Shown: positions 1-8,834, numbered from the stretch's first letter. The stretch is DNA of 64,000 bases from Hyphomonadaceae bacterium (GCA_022844475.1 JALHLR010000001.1:124001-188000); one strand, 5' to 3'. Numbers and translations are program-made. Notes: a model not told the origin generated them from the sequence alone.

Positions 1-561
1 CTGTGACACCCAGAACCGCAGGCCCGGATTGTCTGGCACGCGCGGGGGCTTGCGTGTCTTGCCGCCAAGCCGCTCAATGAAAGGCGCGATCCGCTGCTTG
101 TAGAAAGTCTGCCCCGTCAGGTCGCGCACGAACTTCCGCCACAGCGACCCGCGCGTGACCGGAAACGGACGCGACAGCGCCAGGTCCGGATCCTCCGGCT
201 GCTCCGTGTATTTGTGGTGCGTCAGGTGATAGGGCCGGTACCGCTTGAGGCTTCCGCCCACCGGCCCGCCACACAGCCACTCCGCCAGCCAGTCATTAAG
301 CTTCGCATTCGGATGCAGCGTCCCGTGCGCCGCCTCATGCTCGAGGATCGCCAGCCCCAGCTGTCGCGCCCCGATCAGCATCACCGCCAGCGCATAGGTC
401 AAGGGATTGGGAAACGCGATGAACAGCGCACCCGCCCCGACGATCACCGCCCACGCATACCCGACAAGGGCAGGGCCCCTCCACGCCGACTGACGCGACA
501 CCCGCGCCCATTCGTCCGGCGTGAAGATGGTCTTGGGATCAACGCGTGTGACGGCTGGCAT
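1..561 (-). CDS. Fatty acid desaturase (5' part, runs off window)
   Basis: The reverse strand is open from an ATG at 559-561 to the window edge, giving 187 residues. A hydrophobic segment (about residues 32-72) is followed by two histidine boxes, HEAAH (75-79) and HLTHH (112-116), the spacing and sequence of membrane di-iron fatty acid desaturases. These enzymes insert double bonds into acyl chains at the cytoplasmic membrane. The third His box would lie beyond the edge. The gene diverges from the lipoprotein gene at 693, so 562-692 should hold both promoters. Family assignment is strong; substrate is unknown. Confidence 0.85.
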   Translation of the reverse strand, partial: MPAVTRVDPKTIFTPDEWARVSRQSAWRGPALVGYAWAVIVGAGALFIAFPNPLTYALAVMLIGARQLGLAILEHEAAHGTLHPNAKLNDWLAEWLCGGPVGGSLKRYRPYHLTHHKYTEQPEDPDLALSRPFPVTRGSLWRKFVRDLTGQTFYKQRIAPFIERLGGKTRKPPRVPDNPGLRFWVSQ

Positions 562-692
562 GAAGCAATGCTAGCAGAATGCCTGCCGCAACGCAGCACC
601 CAGAATGCCCCGGCGGTAACGCAAGGAAAGGGGGTAGCGGCCAGCGCTGGGTCCGCTAGGTTGCCGCGCAATTCGTTGTCGGAGCCATCGGA

Positions 693-1955
693 ATGAAATT
701 CCTCGTCTCACTGATGATCAGCTGCGCAGCGTTGGCTGCCTGCGGGGAACCCGTTCCACCCCCCGCGCCTGAACCTGCTCCCGCTGCTCCCCCGGAAGCT
801 GCCGCGGCCCCAGCTGCAGATCCCATGCAGGGTGACGGCGGCGTCGATGCGTTCTACACGCCCGACCCCTCTATCCCCGCCGAGCCCGGCAAGCTCATCC
901 GCACCATGACGCAGCCGCCGGAAACCTCGCTGGCCGAGGCAGGCCAGGCGATGCGCCTTCTCTATTCGTCCACCAACGGACTTGGCGAGGCCAGGACGCC
1001 GATCGCTGTCTCGGGCACACTCTTCCTGCCCAAGGGCGACGCCCCCACCGGGGGCTGGCCGCTCATCGCCTGGGCCCACGGCACGGTCGGCATTGCCGAT
1101 GTCTGCGCGCCGTCCAATCGCCCGCGCTCTGAGCGCGACCAGAAGTATCTCAACCACTGGCTCTCGCAGGGCTACGCCGTCGTCGCCTCTGACTATCAGG
1201 GCCTCGGCACGCCTGGCGGCCACCCCTATCTCGCAACGCGCCCCGCTGCCTATTCCGTGCTCGACTCCATCCGCGCCGTGCAGGGCGACCCCGCTCTCAA
1301 CATCGGCAAGCCGGTCGTCCTCGTCGGCCAGAGCCAGGGCGGCGGCGCAGCATTCGCAACAGCAGGGGAGGCGGCGACCTACGCGCCCGAACTCGACATC
1401 CGCGGCACTGTCGCAACCGGTACGCCCTACTTCACGATGGACGCCGCGCCTGCCGTTCGCGATCCCGAAGCCGTCTCGGGCGTTCTCGCCTACTCGATGT
1501 ACATCATGTATCTCGCCGAACAGGCCGATCCGCTGTTCAAGATCGCGGACTACGCATCGCTTCCCGCGCGCCCCTTCTTCGAGTCGACCCGCACCCAGTG
1601 CCTGATGGACACGTGGACGAAGATCGAAGCCGAGAAGATGAGCCAGGCGAAGATGTTCACCGCGGACCCAACGCCCGCGATGGCGAAGTTCTTCCCGCTG
1701 ATGGCCTATTCATCGCTCAAGGTGAAAGGCCCGGTCTTCATGGGCACGGGCGGCAAGGACGCCGACGTCCCGCCCCCCGGCCAGGAGCGCCTCTTCAAGG
1801 ATGCTTGCGCCGCCGGCAGCGTGATCGAGCACAGGGTCTACCCCGACCTCGACCACTCAGGCACCGTAAACGGCTCGCTCGCGGACTCGACGCCCTTCGT
1901 GAAGAAGGCTTTCGCCGGCGAGGCGCTGACGGGCAATTGCCCCACGGCGGGGTAG
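693..1955 (+). CDS. Secreted lipase-like alpha/beta hydrolase lipoprotein
   Basis: The 420-residue product starts with a lipoprotein signal; the lipobox LAAC puts the lipidated Cys at residue 17. A Pro/Ala-rich linker (about 20-45) follows, then an alpha/beta hydrolase domain. The WAHGTVG segment (127-133) looks like an oxyanion region, GQSQGG (212-217) carries the nucleophile Ser214, and a late DLDHSG supplies the likely catalytic His. This pattern matches the secretory lipase family. It is probably anchored in the envelope and hydrolyses ester substrates, which cannot be named from sequence. Confidence 0.75.
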   Translation: MKFLVSLMISCAALAACGEPVPPPAPEPAPAAPPEAAAAPAADPMQGDGGVDAFYTPDPSIPAEPGKLIRTMTQPPETSLAEAGQAMRLLYSSTNGLGEARTPIAVSGTLFLPKGDAPTGGWPLIAWAHGTVGIADVCAPSNRPRSERDQKYLNHWLSQGYAVVASDYQGLGTPGGHPYLATRPAAYSVLDSIRAVQGDPALNIGKPVVLVGQSQGGGAAFATAGEAATYAPELDIRGTVATGTPYFTMDAAPAVRDPEAVSGVLAYSMYIMYLAEQADPLFKIADYASLPARPFFESTRTQCLMDTWTKIEAEKMSQAKMFTADPTPAMAKFFPLMAYSSLKVKGPVFMGTGGKDADVPPPGQERLFKDACAAGSVIEHRVYPDLDHSGTVNGSLADSTPFVKKAFAGEALTGNCPTAG

Positions 1956-1996
1956 AGCTTGCAGGAGGACGCCGCCATGAATGAGGAGCGACGTCC

Positions 1997-2782
1997 TCAT
2001 CTGCGCGTGTCTTCTTCCGGTGCTGAAACCACCAGGTCGCGGTAAGCGTGCCAGCTTGCCAGGCCTAGCACTGGAAACGTGATGATCAGGCCGACAAAGG
2101 CCGTCCCGACCGAAATGGCGGTGAGGCCTGCGATGATCAGCGCCCACAAGGCCATTGGTCCGGGATTCCGGGTGACGGCGCGCACGCTCGTGACGATGGC
2201 GACGAAGAAGTCCGACTCCCTGCGAAGGAGCATCGGGATCGAGACGACAACGATGCAATAGGTCAGGTATGCGATTACCCCGCCGATGATTGTTCCGGAT
2301 ATCAGCATGCCGTGCCCCTCCGGCGTGCCGACCGCGAAGGCGATAAACTCCTCCGCGGTCCGGTGCAGGCGATACGTCGAAAGTCCATACACGATACGCG
2401 CGATCTCGCCCCAGATGAAGAATATCATGACCAGCGCGAGCCCAAGATAGGCGATATCGCTCCGGAACGCCGACCGCACAAAGACGAGGTCCCCCAGTGT
2501 CGGCTTCCTGTTCAGCGACATTAGGCGGCCAGCCTCATAGAAGCCCATGGCCAGAAGCGGCGCTACGAACACGAAGCCGCAGGTCACAATCACGGCCAGC
2601 AAGGCGCCCCCGGATGCGAACATCCAAGTTACCAGACAGGCGCTGGCGATTGCCAGCATCAGGCCGTAGGCGAGACACGCGAACGGCGCCTTCCACAGAT
2701 CGCTCCACCCTCTCCCAAGCCATCGGAACGGAGCGCCGAGCGTGACTGTGTTGATCGCGGGCAAACCGCCTGACGTTTGCAT
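1997..2782 (-). CDS. DUF2189 family integral membrane protein
   Basis: A 261-residue polytopic membrane protein with about six hydrophobic segments and an N-terminal motif around LGRGWSDLWKAP that is typical of DUF2189 proteins. Function in this family is unknown. It is convergent with the upstream hydrolase gene (41 bp gap) and is followed upstream by a 295-bp spacer shared with the DUF3089 gene on the other strand. No catalytic residues are apparent. Confidence 0.7.
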   Translation of the reverse strand: MQTSGGLPAINTVTLGAPFRWLGRGWSDLWKAPFACLAYGLMLAIASACLVTWMFASGGALLAVIVTCGFVFVAPLLAMGFYEAGRLMSLNRKPTLGDLVFVRSAFRSDIAYLGLALVMIFFIWGEIARIVYGLSTYRLHRTAEEFIAFAVGTPEGHGMLISGTIIGGVIAYLTYCIVVVSIPMLLRRESDFFVAIVTSVRAVTRNPGPMALWALIIAGLTAISVGTAFVGLIITFPVLGLASWHAYRDLVVSAPEEDTRR

Positions 2783-3077
2783 CTTTCCTCTCGGGGCGAG
2801 TGCGATCCTGAAATTGGCCTGTCGGCCAGCCGGGGACTGTCCTGCCCACCGAACGGCGCGCGTTCGCCGACGCTCCCGGCCCGTCCATCACAGCTGCTTG
2901 GCAGCGCGTCGCGTTGAGCTGGATCAAACGCCTGATCGGGGATGTCCGGGCGCCCATGACCGGCGCTGAGGTCGCGTGCGCACGCCTGCGTGATCCCACG
3001 CCCCTTGCCCGCCAACACGCTTAGGCATTACCTGCCGCACTCAAGCGGACGATGATCCGCATCGAGGGAGACAACCA
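2783..3077. other. Intergenic spacer between divergent genes
   Basis: This 295-bp spacer separates the DUF2189 gene (minus) from the DUF3089 gene (plus). Short overlapping reading frames exist on both strands but have no recognisable domain and no ribosome binding site. A GGGAGA element at about 3067 is the probable ribosome binding site of the gene starting at 3078. Nothing else was recognised. Confidence 0.5.
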
Positions 3078-4280
3078 ATGCGCACACACATCGCGAGCGC
3101 CGCGCTGGCCGTGGCCTTGATCAGCGGCTGCGCCGGCGCCCCGCCCCCCGTCCCCACGCTCGCGCCGCAGCCCCTGCCGCCTGTCGACATCGCGCATGCA
3201 GACTTCGCGAACCCCTCGCTCTGGCTCTGCCGTCCAGGCCTTGCGGACGACAAGTGCAAGATCAACCTCGACGCCACGATCATCGCCAAGGACGGCAAGA
3301 CCACGGTCGAGAAATTCAAGGCGGCAGCCGATCCGAAGGTCGATTGCTTCTTCGTCTACCCCACCGTCTCCGACGACAAGACCTGGGCGTCCGACTGGAC
3401 CGTCGACAAGATGGAGATCGAGGACATCAAGCTGCAGTTCGCCCGCTTCGGCTCTGTCTGCCGCCAGTTCGCGCCGATCTACCGCCAGACCACGCTCACC
3501 GCGCTGCGCATCGCCAGCGGCGGCCCGCAGCCGATCGGCGAGCGTCTCCCCGCCGGTGTCGGCGGCTACAACGACGTGCTCGACGCCTGGAACTGGTACA
3601 TGGCGAACGAGAACAAAGGCCGCGGTGTGATCCTCATCGGTCACTCGCAGGGCGCTGGCGTCCTCGCGCGCCTGATCGCCAACGAAATCGAAGGCAAGCC
3701 GGCGCAGAAGCAGTTCGTCTCGGCGATGCTGCTCGGCTCCACCGTGCTGGTCCAGCCCGGCAATGACACCGGCGGTACCTACAGGACGATCCCGCTTTGC
3801 CGCGCCGAAGGCCAGACAGGCTGCGTCATCTCCTATGCATCCTTCCGCAACACGCTGCCGCCGCCGGACACGGCGCGCTTTGCAAAAGCAGCCGGCGGCA
3901 ACATGGCCGCCTGCAACAACCCAGCAAACCTCGCAAGCGGACAGGGTGTGCCGGACTCCTACTTCATGACCAAGGGTTTCCTGAACGGCTCCGCTGGCCC
4001 GAACCAGCCCGACTGGGCCAGACCCCAGCCCAGCATCACCACGCCCTTTGTGAAAGTCCCCGGCCTCATCTCGACGAAGTGCGTCCAGAAGGGCGACTAC
4101 CACTTTCTCGAAATGACGGTCACGCCCGACCCCGCCGACGCCCGCACCGACGAACTCGCCGGCGAGATCATGCGCGCCACCGGCCCCGACCTGAACTGGG
4201 GCCTCCACCTCATCGACGTCGACCACTCCATGGGCGACCTCGTCCGCATCGCGCGCACGCAAGCGGCGGCCTGGAAGTAG
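3078..4280 (+). CDS. DUF3089 family lipoprotein (alpha/beta hydrolase-like)
   Basis: The 400-residue protein begins with a lipoprotein signal peptide ending ISGC (Cys18) and a Pro-rich linker. The body shows FFVYPTVS near residue 90 and GHSQGAG near 190, the hallmark of the DUF3089 group, which has an alpha/beta-hydrolase fold with a nucleophile elbow. It is likely an envelope-anchored esterase or lipase of unknown substrate. It has a good GGGAG ribosome binding site. It is convergent with the DUF1003 gene; a GC hairpin lies just past its stop. Confidence 0.75.
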   Translation: MRTHIASAALAVALISGCAGAPPPVPTLAPQPLPPVDIAHADFANPSLWLCRPGLADDKCKINLDATIIAKDGKTTVEKFKAAADPKVDCFFVYPTVSDDKTWASDWTVDKMEIEDIKLQFARFGSVCRQFAPIYRQTTLTALRIASGGPQPIGERLPAGVGGYNDVLDAWNWYMANENKGRGVILIGHSQGAGVLARLIANEIEGKPAQKQFVSAMLLGSTVLVQPGNDTGGTYRTIPLCRAEGQTGCVISYASFRNTLPPPDTARFAKAAGGNMAACNNPANLASGQGVPDSYFMTKGFLNGSAGPNQPDWARPQPSITTPFVKVPGLISTKCVQKGDYHFLEMTVTPDPADARTDELAGEIMRATGPDLNWGLHLIDVDHSMGDLVRIARTQAAAWK

Positions 4281-4294
4281 CTGCAAGTGGAAGC

Positions 4295-4319
4295 CCTCCC
4301 TCGCTCAAAGCGGGGGAGG
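4295..4319. terminator. GC-rich hairpin between convergent genes
   Basis: A 10-bp stem (4295-4304 with 4310-4319, one G-U pair) closes a 5-nt TCAAA loop. It lies 14 bp past the DUF3089 stop and before the end of the convergent DUF1003 gene. No long T run follows, so it could be a bidirectional terminator or a dispersed palindromic repeat. Similar elements occur at 8816-8834 and 13087-13111. Confidence 0.55.
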
Positions 4320-4346
4320 TGGCGGCGAAGCAGGCGGATCGCGCAC

Positions 4347-4895
4347 TCACTCCCGCCCCTTCAACACCGCCACATCCTCGCACAGCTGCTTCAGCTGCGC
4401 GCTGATCGCATCTGTCCGCCCCAGAATGTCGCGCTCGCGCAGCGAGTCCAGCTTGTCGTGGAGCAGCATGATCTCCAGCTCCGCGCGGAGGTTCACGATG
4501 TAGTCGTGTTCCGCCGCTGCGCGGTCGATCGCGCCATGCCGGTTCTGGCTCATCATGATGATCGGCGCCTGGATTGCCGCGATCATCGACAGCATCAGGT
4601 TGAGGAAGATGAAGGGGTAGGGGTCGAACGCCCGCGTTGCCAGCATCACATTGCCGCCGACCCACAGCGCAAGGATCACTCCGAACGCGATGATGAACCC
4701 CCACGAGCCGCCGACCTGCGCGACCCTGTCGGCCAGCCTCTCCCCGAACGTGCCTGGCTTGTCGTGATCCAGGACAGGGGCAAGCCCGCTCGGCTTCTGG
4801 TCGGCGATCAGGTCAATCACGCTGCGCTTCTGCAGGCTGAGCTGGCCATAGGGGGCGCCCAGAAGGTCGCGCGCCAGTTGTTCGCGGATGTCCAT
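4347..4895 (-). CDS. DUF1003 membrane protein
   Basis: This 182-residue protein has a soluble N-terminus, two closely spaced transmembrane helices in the middle (around SWGFIIAFGVILALWVGGN and FIFLNLMLSMIAAIQAPII) and a polar C-terminal helix region (HDKLDSLRE). This is the standard DUF1003 architecture (usual length about 150-200). The biochemical role of the family is not established. It diverges from the DUF4112 gene at 5036. Confidence 0.85.
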   Translation of the reverse strand: MDIREQLARDLLGAPYGQLSLQKRSVIDLIADQKPSGLAPVLDHDKPGTFGERLADRVAQVGGSWGFIIAFGVILALWVGGNVMLATRAFDPYPFIFLNLMLSMIAAIQAPIIMMSQNRHGAIDRAAAEHDYIVNLRAELEIMLLHDKLDSLRERDILGRTDAISAQLKQLCEDVAVLKGRE

Positions 4896-5035
4896 CTCAA
4901 GCCTCCAATACGGCCGGTCGCGTTGTGCGCCGACCCCTCCGGTCGCGCAGCCGCCTTCGCCTTGCAGTGGCTTTTGAACCTTTTTCGGGCCGCCGCGTAG
5001 TGCCCGTTCACCCGAGCCATTCAGGTCGTCTTCCC

Positions 5036-5446
5036 ATGACCCCGGAAATCCTGCCTCCAGAAGCCAGCGCGGACGTGGAACGGCTGCGCAAGCTGGAAAA
5101 GCTGCTGGACCGCCAGTTCACCATCGCGGGCGTGAATTTCGGCATCGACAGCGTCATCGGCCTTGTGCCCGTGGTCGGCGACCTGATCACCGGCGCTTTC
5201 GGCTTCTACCTGATCCAGGAAGCCAGGCGCCACGGCATCTCGAAATTCACGCTCGCCCGCATGTACACGAACTGGGGGATCGACGTCGGCGTCGGCGCGC
5301 TCCCCATCGTGGGCGACATCTTCGACATCGCCTTCAAGTCGAACACAAAGAATCTGCGCCTGCTGATCGCCCATCTCGAAAAGCGCGAGGCGAAGGTGGG
5401 CCGCCAAGGCCTGTCCCGGCCTGGCATCGCCCGATCACCGCCTTGA
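5036..5446 (+). CDS. DUF4112 family protein
   Basis: I chose the internal ATG at 5036 because conserved sequence starts there (LRKLEKLLDRQFTIAG); the upstream extension is Arg-rich and unlikely. The 136-residue product has two Gly/Pro-rich repeats, IGLVPVVGDLITG and VGALPIVGDIFDIAFKSN, diagnostic of DUF4112, a small membrane-associated family of unknown function. It overlaps slightly in another frame with the open frame of the next gene, but the real start of that gene is probably 5509. Confidence 0.8.
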   Translation: MTPEILPPEASADVERLRKLEKLLDRQFTIAGVNFGIDSVIGLVPVVGDLITGAFGFYLIQEARRHGISKFTLARMYTNWGIDVGVGALPIVGDIFDIAFKSNTKNLRLLIAHLEKREAKVGRQGLSRPGIARSPP

Positions 5447-5508
5447 CCTGGATCAGGCCCGCGCTTGGCAGGGAGAGCAGGCTGCTGCGCGCATCGGAGG
5501 CAGCGGCC

Positions 5509-5985
5509 ATGGCCATTTCACGCGATCAGCAAAGTCTCGTGCTCGACATTCTTGGGCAGGCGCTTGATCTCACGGTTGCAACCAACCGGCCTGACGGTTG
5601 GCCACAGGCCACCACTGTCAGCTTCGTCAGCGATGGGCTGACGCTATACCTGGGGACGTGGTCGCACAGCCAGAAGGCCGAGAACATCGCGCGTGACCCG
5701 CGTGTTTCCGTCACGGTGAACGCGCCCTACCGCGCGTGGGACACGATCCGCAGCTTGTCGCTCGCTGGCGACGCCACGATCGTGACCGCGCCGGAGGAGA
5801 TGGCCAAGGTCGGCACGCTGATGATGCAGCGCTTCGGTGATGAAATCGCGAAGCAGGGCAGCATCGACATGAGCCAGACCACGCTGATCCGCATCACGCC
5901 GCACATCATATCGCTGCTCGATTACGGCAAGGGCTTCGGCCACAAGGCCGAGATCGTGCTGTCGAGCCTGTCCGCCACCAACTGA
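5509..5985 (+). CDS. Pyridoxamine 5'-phosphate oxidase-like flavoprotein
   Basis: The start at 5509 is supported by GGAGG at 5496-5500, 8 nt upstream. The 158-residue product shows the split-barrel features of FMN- or F420-binding PPOX proteins: VATNRPDGWPQATTVSFV, LYLGTWSHSQKAENIARDPRVSVTV, and a C-terminal IRITPHIISLLDYG. Family members bind flavin-type cofactors and often act as oxidoreductases or haem-binding proteins; a true PdxH role is unlikely because the PdxH C-terminal substrate motif is absent. It is convergent with ctrA. Confidence 0.75.
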   Translation: MAISRDQQSLVLDILGQALDLTVATNRPDGWPQATTVSFVSDGLTLYLGTWSHSQKAENIARDPRVSVTVNAPYRAWDTIRSLSLAGDATIVTAPEEMAKVGTLMMQRFGDEIAKQGSIDMSQTTLIRITPHIISLLDYGKGFGHKAEIVLSSLSATN

Positions 5986-6007
5986 AAGGCGCCGCCTTCA
6001 AGGCGAA

Positions 6008-6031
6008 AGGGCGGACCTTGCGGCCCGCCCT
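6008..6031. terminator. Candidate bidirectional terminator between PPOX gene and ctrA
   Basis: The inverted repeat AGGGCGG (6008-6014) and CCGCCCT (6025-6031) with a 10-nt loop is followed on the plus side by a pyrimidine stretch (TCTCTC). It sits between two convergent stops (5985 and 6065). The T run is weak, so efficiency is uncertain. Confidence 0.5.
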
Positions 6032-6064
6032 CTCTCATGTTGGTCAGTCCGGCTTCGGCGGCGC

Positions 6065-6778
6065 TTAAGCAGCTTTATCAGCTGTGGCCGCCGCCACCCG
6101 GGGGTCCGGATCACGCAGCACATAACCGCGCCCCCAGACTGTTTCGATGAAATGGTTGCCGCCCGTCGCCTGCGCCAGCTTCTTGCGAAGTTTGCAGATG
6201 AAGACGTCGATGATCTTGAGTTCCGGCTCGTCCATCCCGCCATAGAGATGGTTGAGGAACATTTCCTTGGTGAGCGTCGTCCCCTTGCGCAGGGAGAGCA
6301 GCTCGAACATCTGGTATTCCTTGCCCGTCAGGTGAACGCGGTTGTTGTTCACTTCGACGGTCTTGGCGTCCAGGTTGACGAGGATGTCGCCGGTGCGGAT
6401 CACGCTCTCGGCGTGGCCTTTCGAGCGGCGCACGATCGCGGTGATGCGGGCGATCAGCTCGTCCTTGTTGAACGGCTTGGTGAGATAGTCGTCGGCGCCG
6501 TAGCCGAGCGTCTTCACCTTCGCTTCGATGTCAGGGTTGGCCGACAGGATCAGCACGGGCGTGTTCACACGCGACATGCGAAGCTGCTTCAGGACTTCAT
6601 AACCAGAGATATCGGGCAGTGCCAGATCCAGGATAATGAGGTCGTACTCATACACCTTGCCGAGGTCGACACCGTCTTCCCCGAGGTCAGTCGTGAAGAC
6701 GTTGAACCCCGCGCTCTTCAGCATCAATTCGATGCTGCGAGTCAGGTGTTCATCGTCATCAATCAGAAGGACCCGCAT
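6065..6778 (-). CDS. ctrA: Cell cycle response regulator CtrA
   Basis: A 237-residue OmpR-type response regulator. The receiver has the acidic pocket D7/D8/D9 and phosphoacceptor D51 ([10 protein letters not shown]), with KPF at about 102-104. The winged-helix domain has [15 protein letters not shown] and FICKLRKKL, nearly identical to Caulobacter CtrA. The C-terminus ends in Ala-Ala, which in Caulobacter CtrA is needed for ClpXP degradation. CtrA is the master regulator of cell cycle, polar development and flagellar class II genes. It is divergent from fliI; its leader carries four GANTC sites and several TTAA elements. Confidence 0.97.
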   Translation of the reverse strand: MRVLLIDDDEHLTRSIELMLKSAGFNVFTTDLGEDGVDLGKVYEYDLIILDLALPDISGYEVLKQLRMSRVNTPVLILSANPDIEAKVKTLGYGADDYLTKPFNKDELIARITAIVRRSKGHAESVIRTGDILVNLDAKTVEVNNNRVHLTGKEYQMFELLSLRKGTTLTKEMFLNHLYGGMDEPELKIIDVFICKLRKKLAQATGGNHFIETVWGRGYVLRDPDPRVAAATADKAA

Positions 6779-7026
6779 GTCATTCTCCCGAATCGCGGTT
6801 GCCTTGCGGCGGTATTAACCCACGCATTAAGGCAGTGAAAAGGTTAACGGCAAGTTTCAGTCTGGCCCGACTGATTCATAAACGTTACCCTGATTCCATT
6901 GTTATGAAAGAGTCTGAAAAGCCCGGATCGGCAGGGTTTTTTGTGGTTAACGGGTCTGAAACCCGTTTCAGCGCCAGATGACATTTCCGAAGGCTTCCGC
7001 CCGGAATTAACGTCAGGCGTCAAATC
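6779..7026. promoter_or_regulatory. ctrA / fliI divergent control region
   Basis: This 248-bp spacer contains four GANTC sites (6790-6794, 6873-6877, 6892-6896, 6910-6914), the CcrM methylation target. It also has TTAA half-sites at 6815, 6827, 6844, 6947 and 7007. The pair 6815-6818/6827-6830 resembles a CtrA box but has an 8-nt rather than 7-nt gap. Near fliI an inverted repeat CTGAAAC-CC-GTTTCAG (6956-6971) overlaps a second one, AACGGGT/ACCCGTT (6949-6955/6961-6967). GANTC control of ctrA P1 is known in Caulobacter; its use here is inferred. Confidence 0.65.
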
Positions 7027-8394
7027 ATGCTGGCTGCGGCCATCCGGGACATCAAGTCGCTCGACCCCCGCAGCCACGAAGGCCGCGTCACCGCGCTTGA
7101 AGGCCTGCGCATCGAGGCCTCGGGCCCGCGCGAGGCCCTGCGCCTCGGCGCCTCCGTTCGCTTCGGTGACGAAAACGGCCCGCGCGGCGAACTTGTGGGC
7201 TTTGCCGGCGACCGTGCCATCATCCTCGCCTGCGACCAGCTTGAGGGTCTCGGCCCGGGCGCACCCGTTCATTTCGTCTCCGGCCTCGATGTGGTTCGTC
7301 CCAGCGATGGCTGGCTGGGCCGGGTCATCGACGCCTTCGCCGAACCGCTCGATACAAAAGGCCCGCTTCCCACTGGCCTGCGCGCCCGCCCGGTGCGCGC
7401 CGTCGCCCCCAACGCCCAGTCGCGCGCCCGCGTCGATCAGAAGATGGCGCTCGGCGTGAAGGCCATCGACGTCTTCACGCCCTGCGCCCGCGGCCAGCGT
7501 CTCGGCGTCTTCGCCGGCTCCGGTGTCGGCAAGTCGACCATCATGTCCATGCTCGCCCGCGGCGCCGATGCAGACGTCATCGTCATCGGGCTGATCGGCG
7601 AACGGGGCAGGGAGGTCCGAGAATTCGTCGAGGACACGCTCGGCCCCGAGGGCCTGGCCAAATCCGTCATCGTCACCGCCACATCAGACGAAGCCGCGCC
7701 CCGCCGCCGCCGCGCCGCTTGGCTGACCCTCGCCGTCGCCGAACACTTCCGCGACGAAGGCAAGCAGGTCGTCTGCTTTCTGGATTCCGTCACGCGCTTT
7801 GCGATGGCCCAGCGCGAAATCGGCCTCGCCGCCGGCGAGCCGCCAACCACGCGCGGCTATACGCCCTCCGTCTTCGCCGAACTGCCGAAACTGCTCGAGC
7901 GCGCAGGCCCCGGCGTCACTGTCGAGGAAGGCCAGCCGCAAGGCCAGATCACCGGCCTCTTCACCGTACTCGTCGATGGCGATGATCACAACGAACCGAT
8001 CTCGGACGCTGTGCGCGGCACGCTCGACGGCCACATCACGCTCGCGCGCGCAATCGCCGAACGTGGGCGCTTCCCCGCCGTCGACGTGCTGAAATCCATC
8101 TCCCGCCTGCAGAACATGCTGCAGACGTCAGAGGAGAAAGCCGTCGCCACCCGCGCCCGCCGCCTGATGGCGCTCTATTCCAACATGGAAGAACTTGTCC
8201 GCATCGGCGCCTACGCAAAGGGCGCCGACGCCGAAGTCGACGAAGCCGTCCGCCTCTGGCCGCAGATGGAAACCTTCCTGCAGCAGGACGTCCACGACGT
8301 TACGACGCCCGAACAGGCCTACGCGCAACTCAGCGCCATCCTGTCGCCACCCGCCGCTGCGCCGGCCGCCGCCCAGAAGAAAGCCGTTAGATGA
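7027..8394 (+). CDS. fliI: Flagellar export ATPase FliI
   Basis: A 455-residue F1-type ATPase that energises the flagellar type III export apparatus at the cytoplasmic face of the basal body. Walker A GSGVGKST lies at 164-171 and Walker B CFLDS at about 250-254, followed by the type III ATPase signature around PPTTRGYTPSVFAELPKLLERAG. Length is normal for FliI. The ATG at 7027 has no strong ribosome binding site. Its last bases overlap the fliJ start (ATGA), giving translational coupling. Confidence 0.95.
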   Translation: MLAAAIRDIKSLDPRSHEGRVTALEGLRIEASGPREALRLGASVRFGDENGPRGELVGFAGDRAIILACDQLEGLGPGAPVHFVSGLDVVRPSDGWLGRVIDAFAEPLDTKGPLPTGLRARPVRAVAPNAQSRARVDQKMALGVKAIDVFTPCARGQRLGVFAGSGVGKSTIMSMLARGADADVIVIGLIGERGREVREFVEDTLGPEGLAKSVIVTATSDEAAPRRRRAAWLTLAVAEHFRDEGKQVVCFLDSVTRFAMAQREIGLAAGEPPTTRGYTPSVFAELPKLLERAGPGVTVEEGQPQGQITGLFTVLVDGDDHNEPISDAVRGTLDGHITLARAIAERGRFPAVDVLKSISRLQNMLQTSEEKAVATRARRLMALYSNMEELVRIGAYAKGADAEVDEAVRLWPQMETFLQQDVHDVTTPEQAYAQLSAILSPPAAAPAAAQKKAVR

Positions 8395-8798
8395 AGTCGC
8401 TCGGCACACTTCTGAAAGTCGCGCAACGCAAGCTCGACGAACTCGGCACTGAGGCCGCGAAGCTTGGCGTCGAAGTCGCCGAGCTGCAGAGCCGCGAGAA
8501 TGCCATCCGCGCCCGCGAGCAGGCCGAACTCGCCAATGCCGCCCGCGACCCCATGTTCGCGGCCATGCTGCCCGCCTACCGCACGCGCGTGAAGGCGCAG
8601 ATTGCAGACCTCAAGGTGCACATGTCGGCAAAGGAAAAGGCGCTGGAAGCGATCCGCCAGAAACTCTCCGAAGCCTACATCGAGAAATCCAAGTTCGAGC
8701 AACTCCTCGACCAGGCCGAAATCCGCGCCGCCACCGACCGCGCCACCCGAGAACAAGCCCAGCTCGACGAGGTCGCCATCAACCGCGCAGGGCGGTAG
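8391..8798 (+). CDS. fliJ: Flagellar export protein FliJ
   Basis: A 135-residue, almost fully helical and charged protein (KVAQRKLDELGTEAAKLGVE, EKALEAIRQKLSEAYIEKSK) with heptad-like spacing, as expected for FliJ, the coiled-coil stalk of the FliI ATPase ring. The sequence is divergent, so the call rests mainly on length, coiled-coil character and the 4-bp overlap with fliI. A GC hairpin follows within 20 bp of the stop. Confidence 0.8.
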   Translation: MKSLGTLLKVAQRKLDELGTEAAKLGVEVAELQSRENAIRAREQAELANAARDPMFAAMLPAYRTRVKAQIADLKVHMSAKEKALEAIRQKLSEAYIEKSKFEQLLDQAEIRAATDRATREQAQLDEVAINRAGR

Positions 8799-8815
8799 CC
8801 ACAAGGTGAAGTCTT

Positions 8816-8834
8816 CCCTCGCCGAAGGCGGGGG
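8816..8834. terminator. GC-rich hairpin after fliJ
   Basis: An 8-bp stem (8816-8823 with 8827-8834, one G-U pair) and GAA loop sits 17 bp past the fliJ stop, followed by G/C-rich rather than T-rich sequence. It is related in sequence to the elements at 4295 and 13087, so a dispersed repeat that doubles as a 3' end is plausible. Confidence 0.5.

Noticed and set aside
1965-1998. Terminator between the lipase and DUF2189 genes (GAGGACG/CGTCCTC).
   Set aside because: The loop is 20 nt, there is no T run, and one arm overlaps the DUF2189 stop codon.
6815-6830. Perfect CtrA box in the ctrA leader.
   Set aside because: The two TTAA half-sites are 8 nt apart, not 7; kept only as a weak element.
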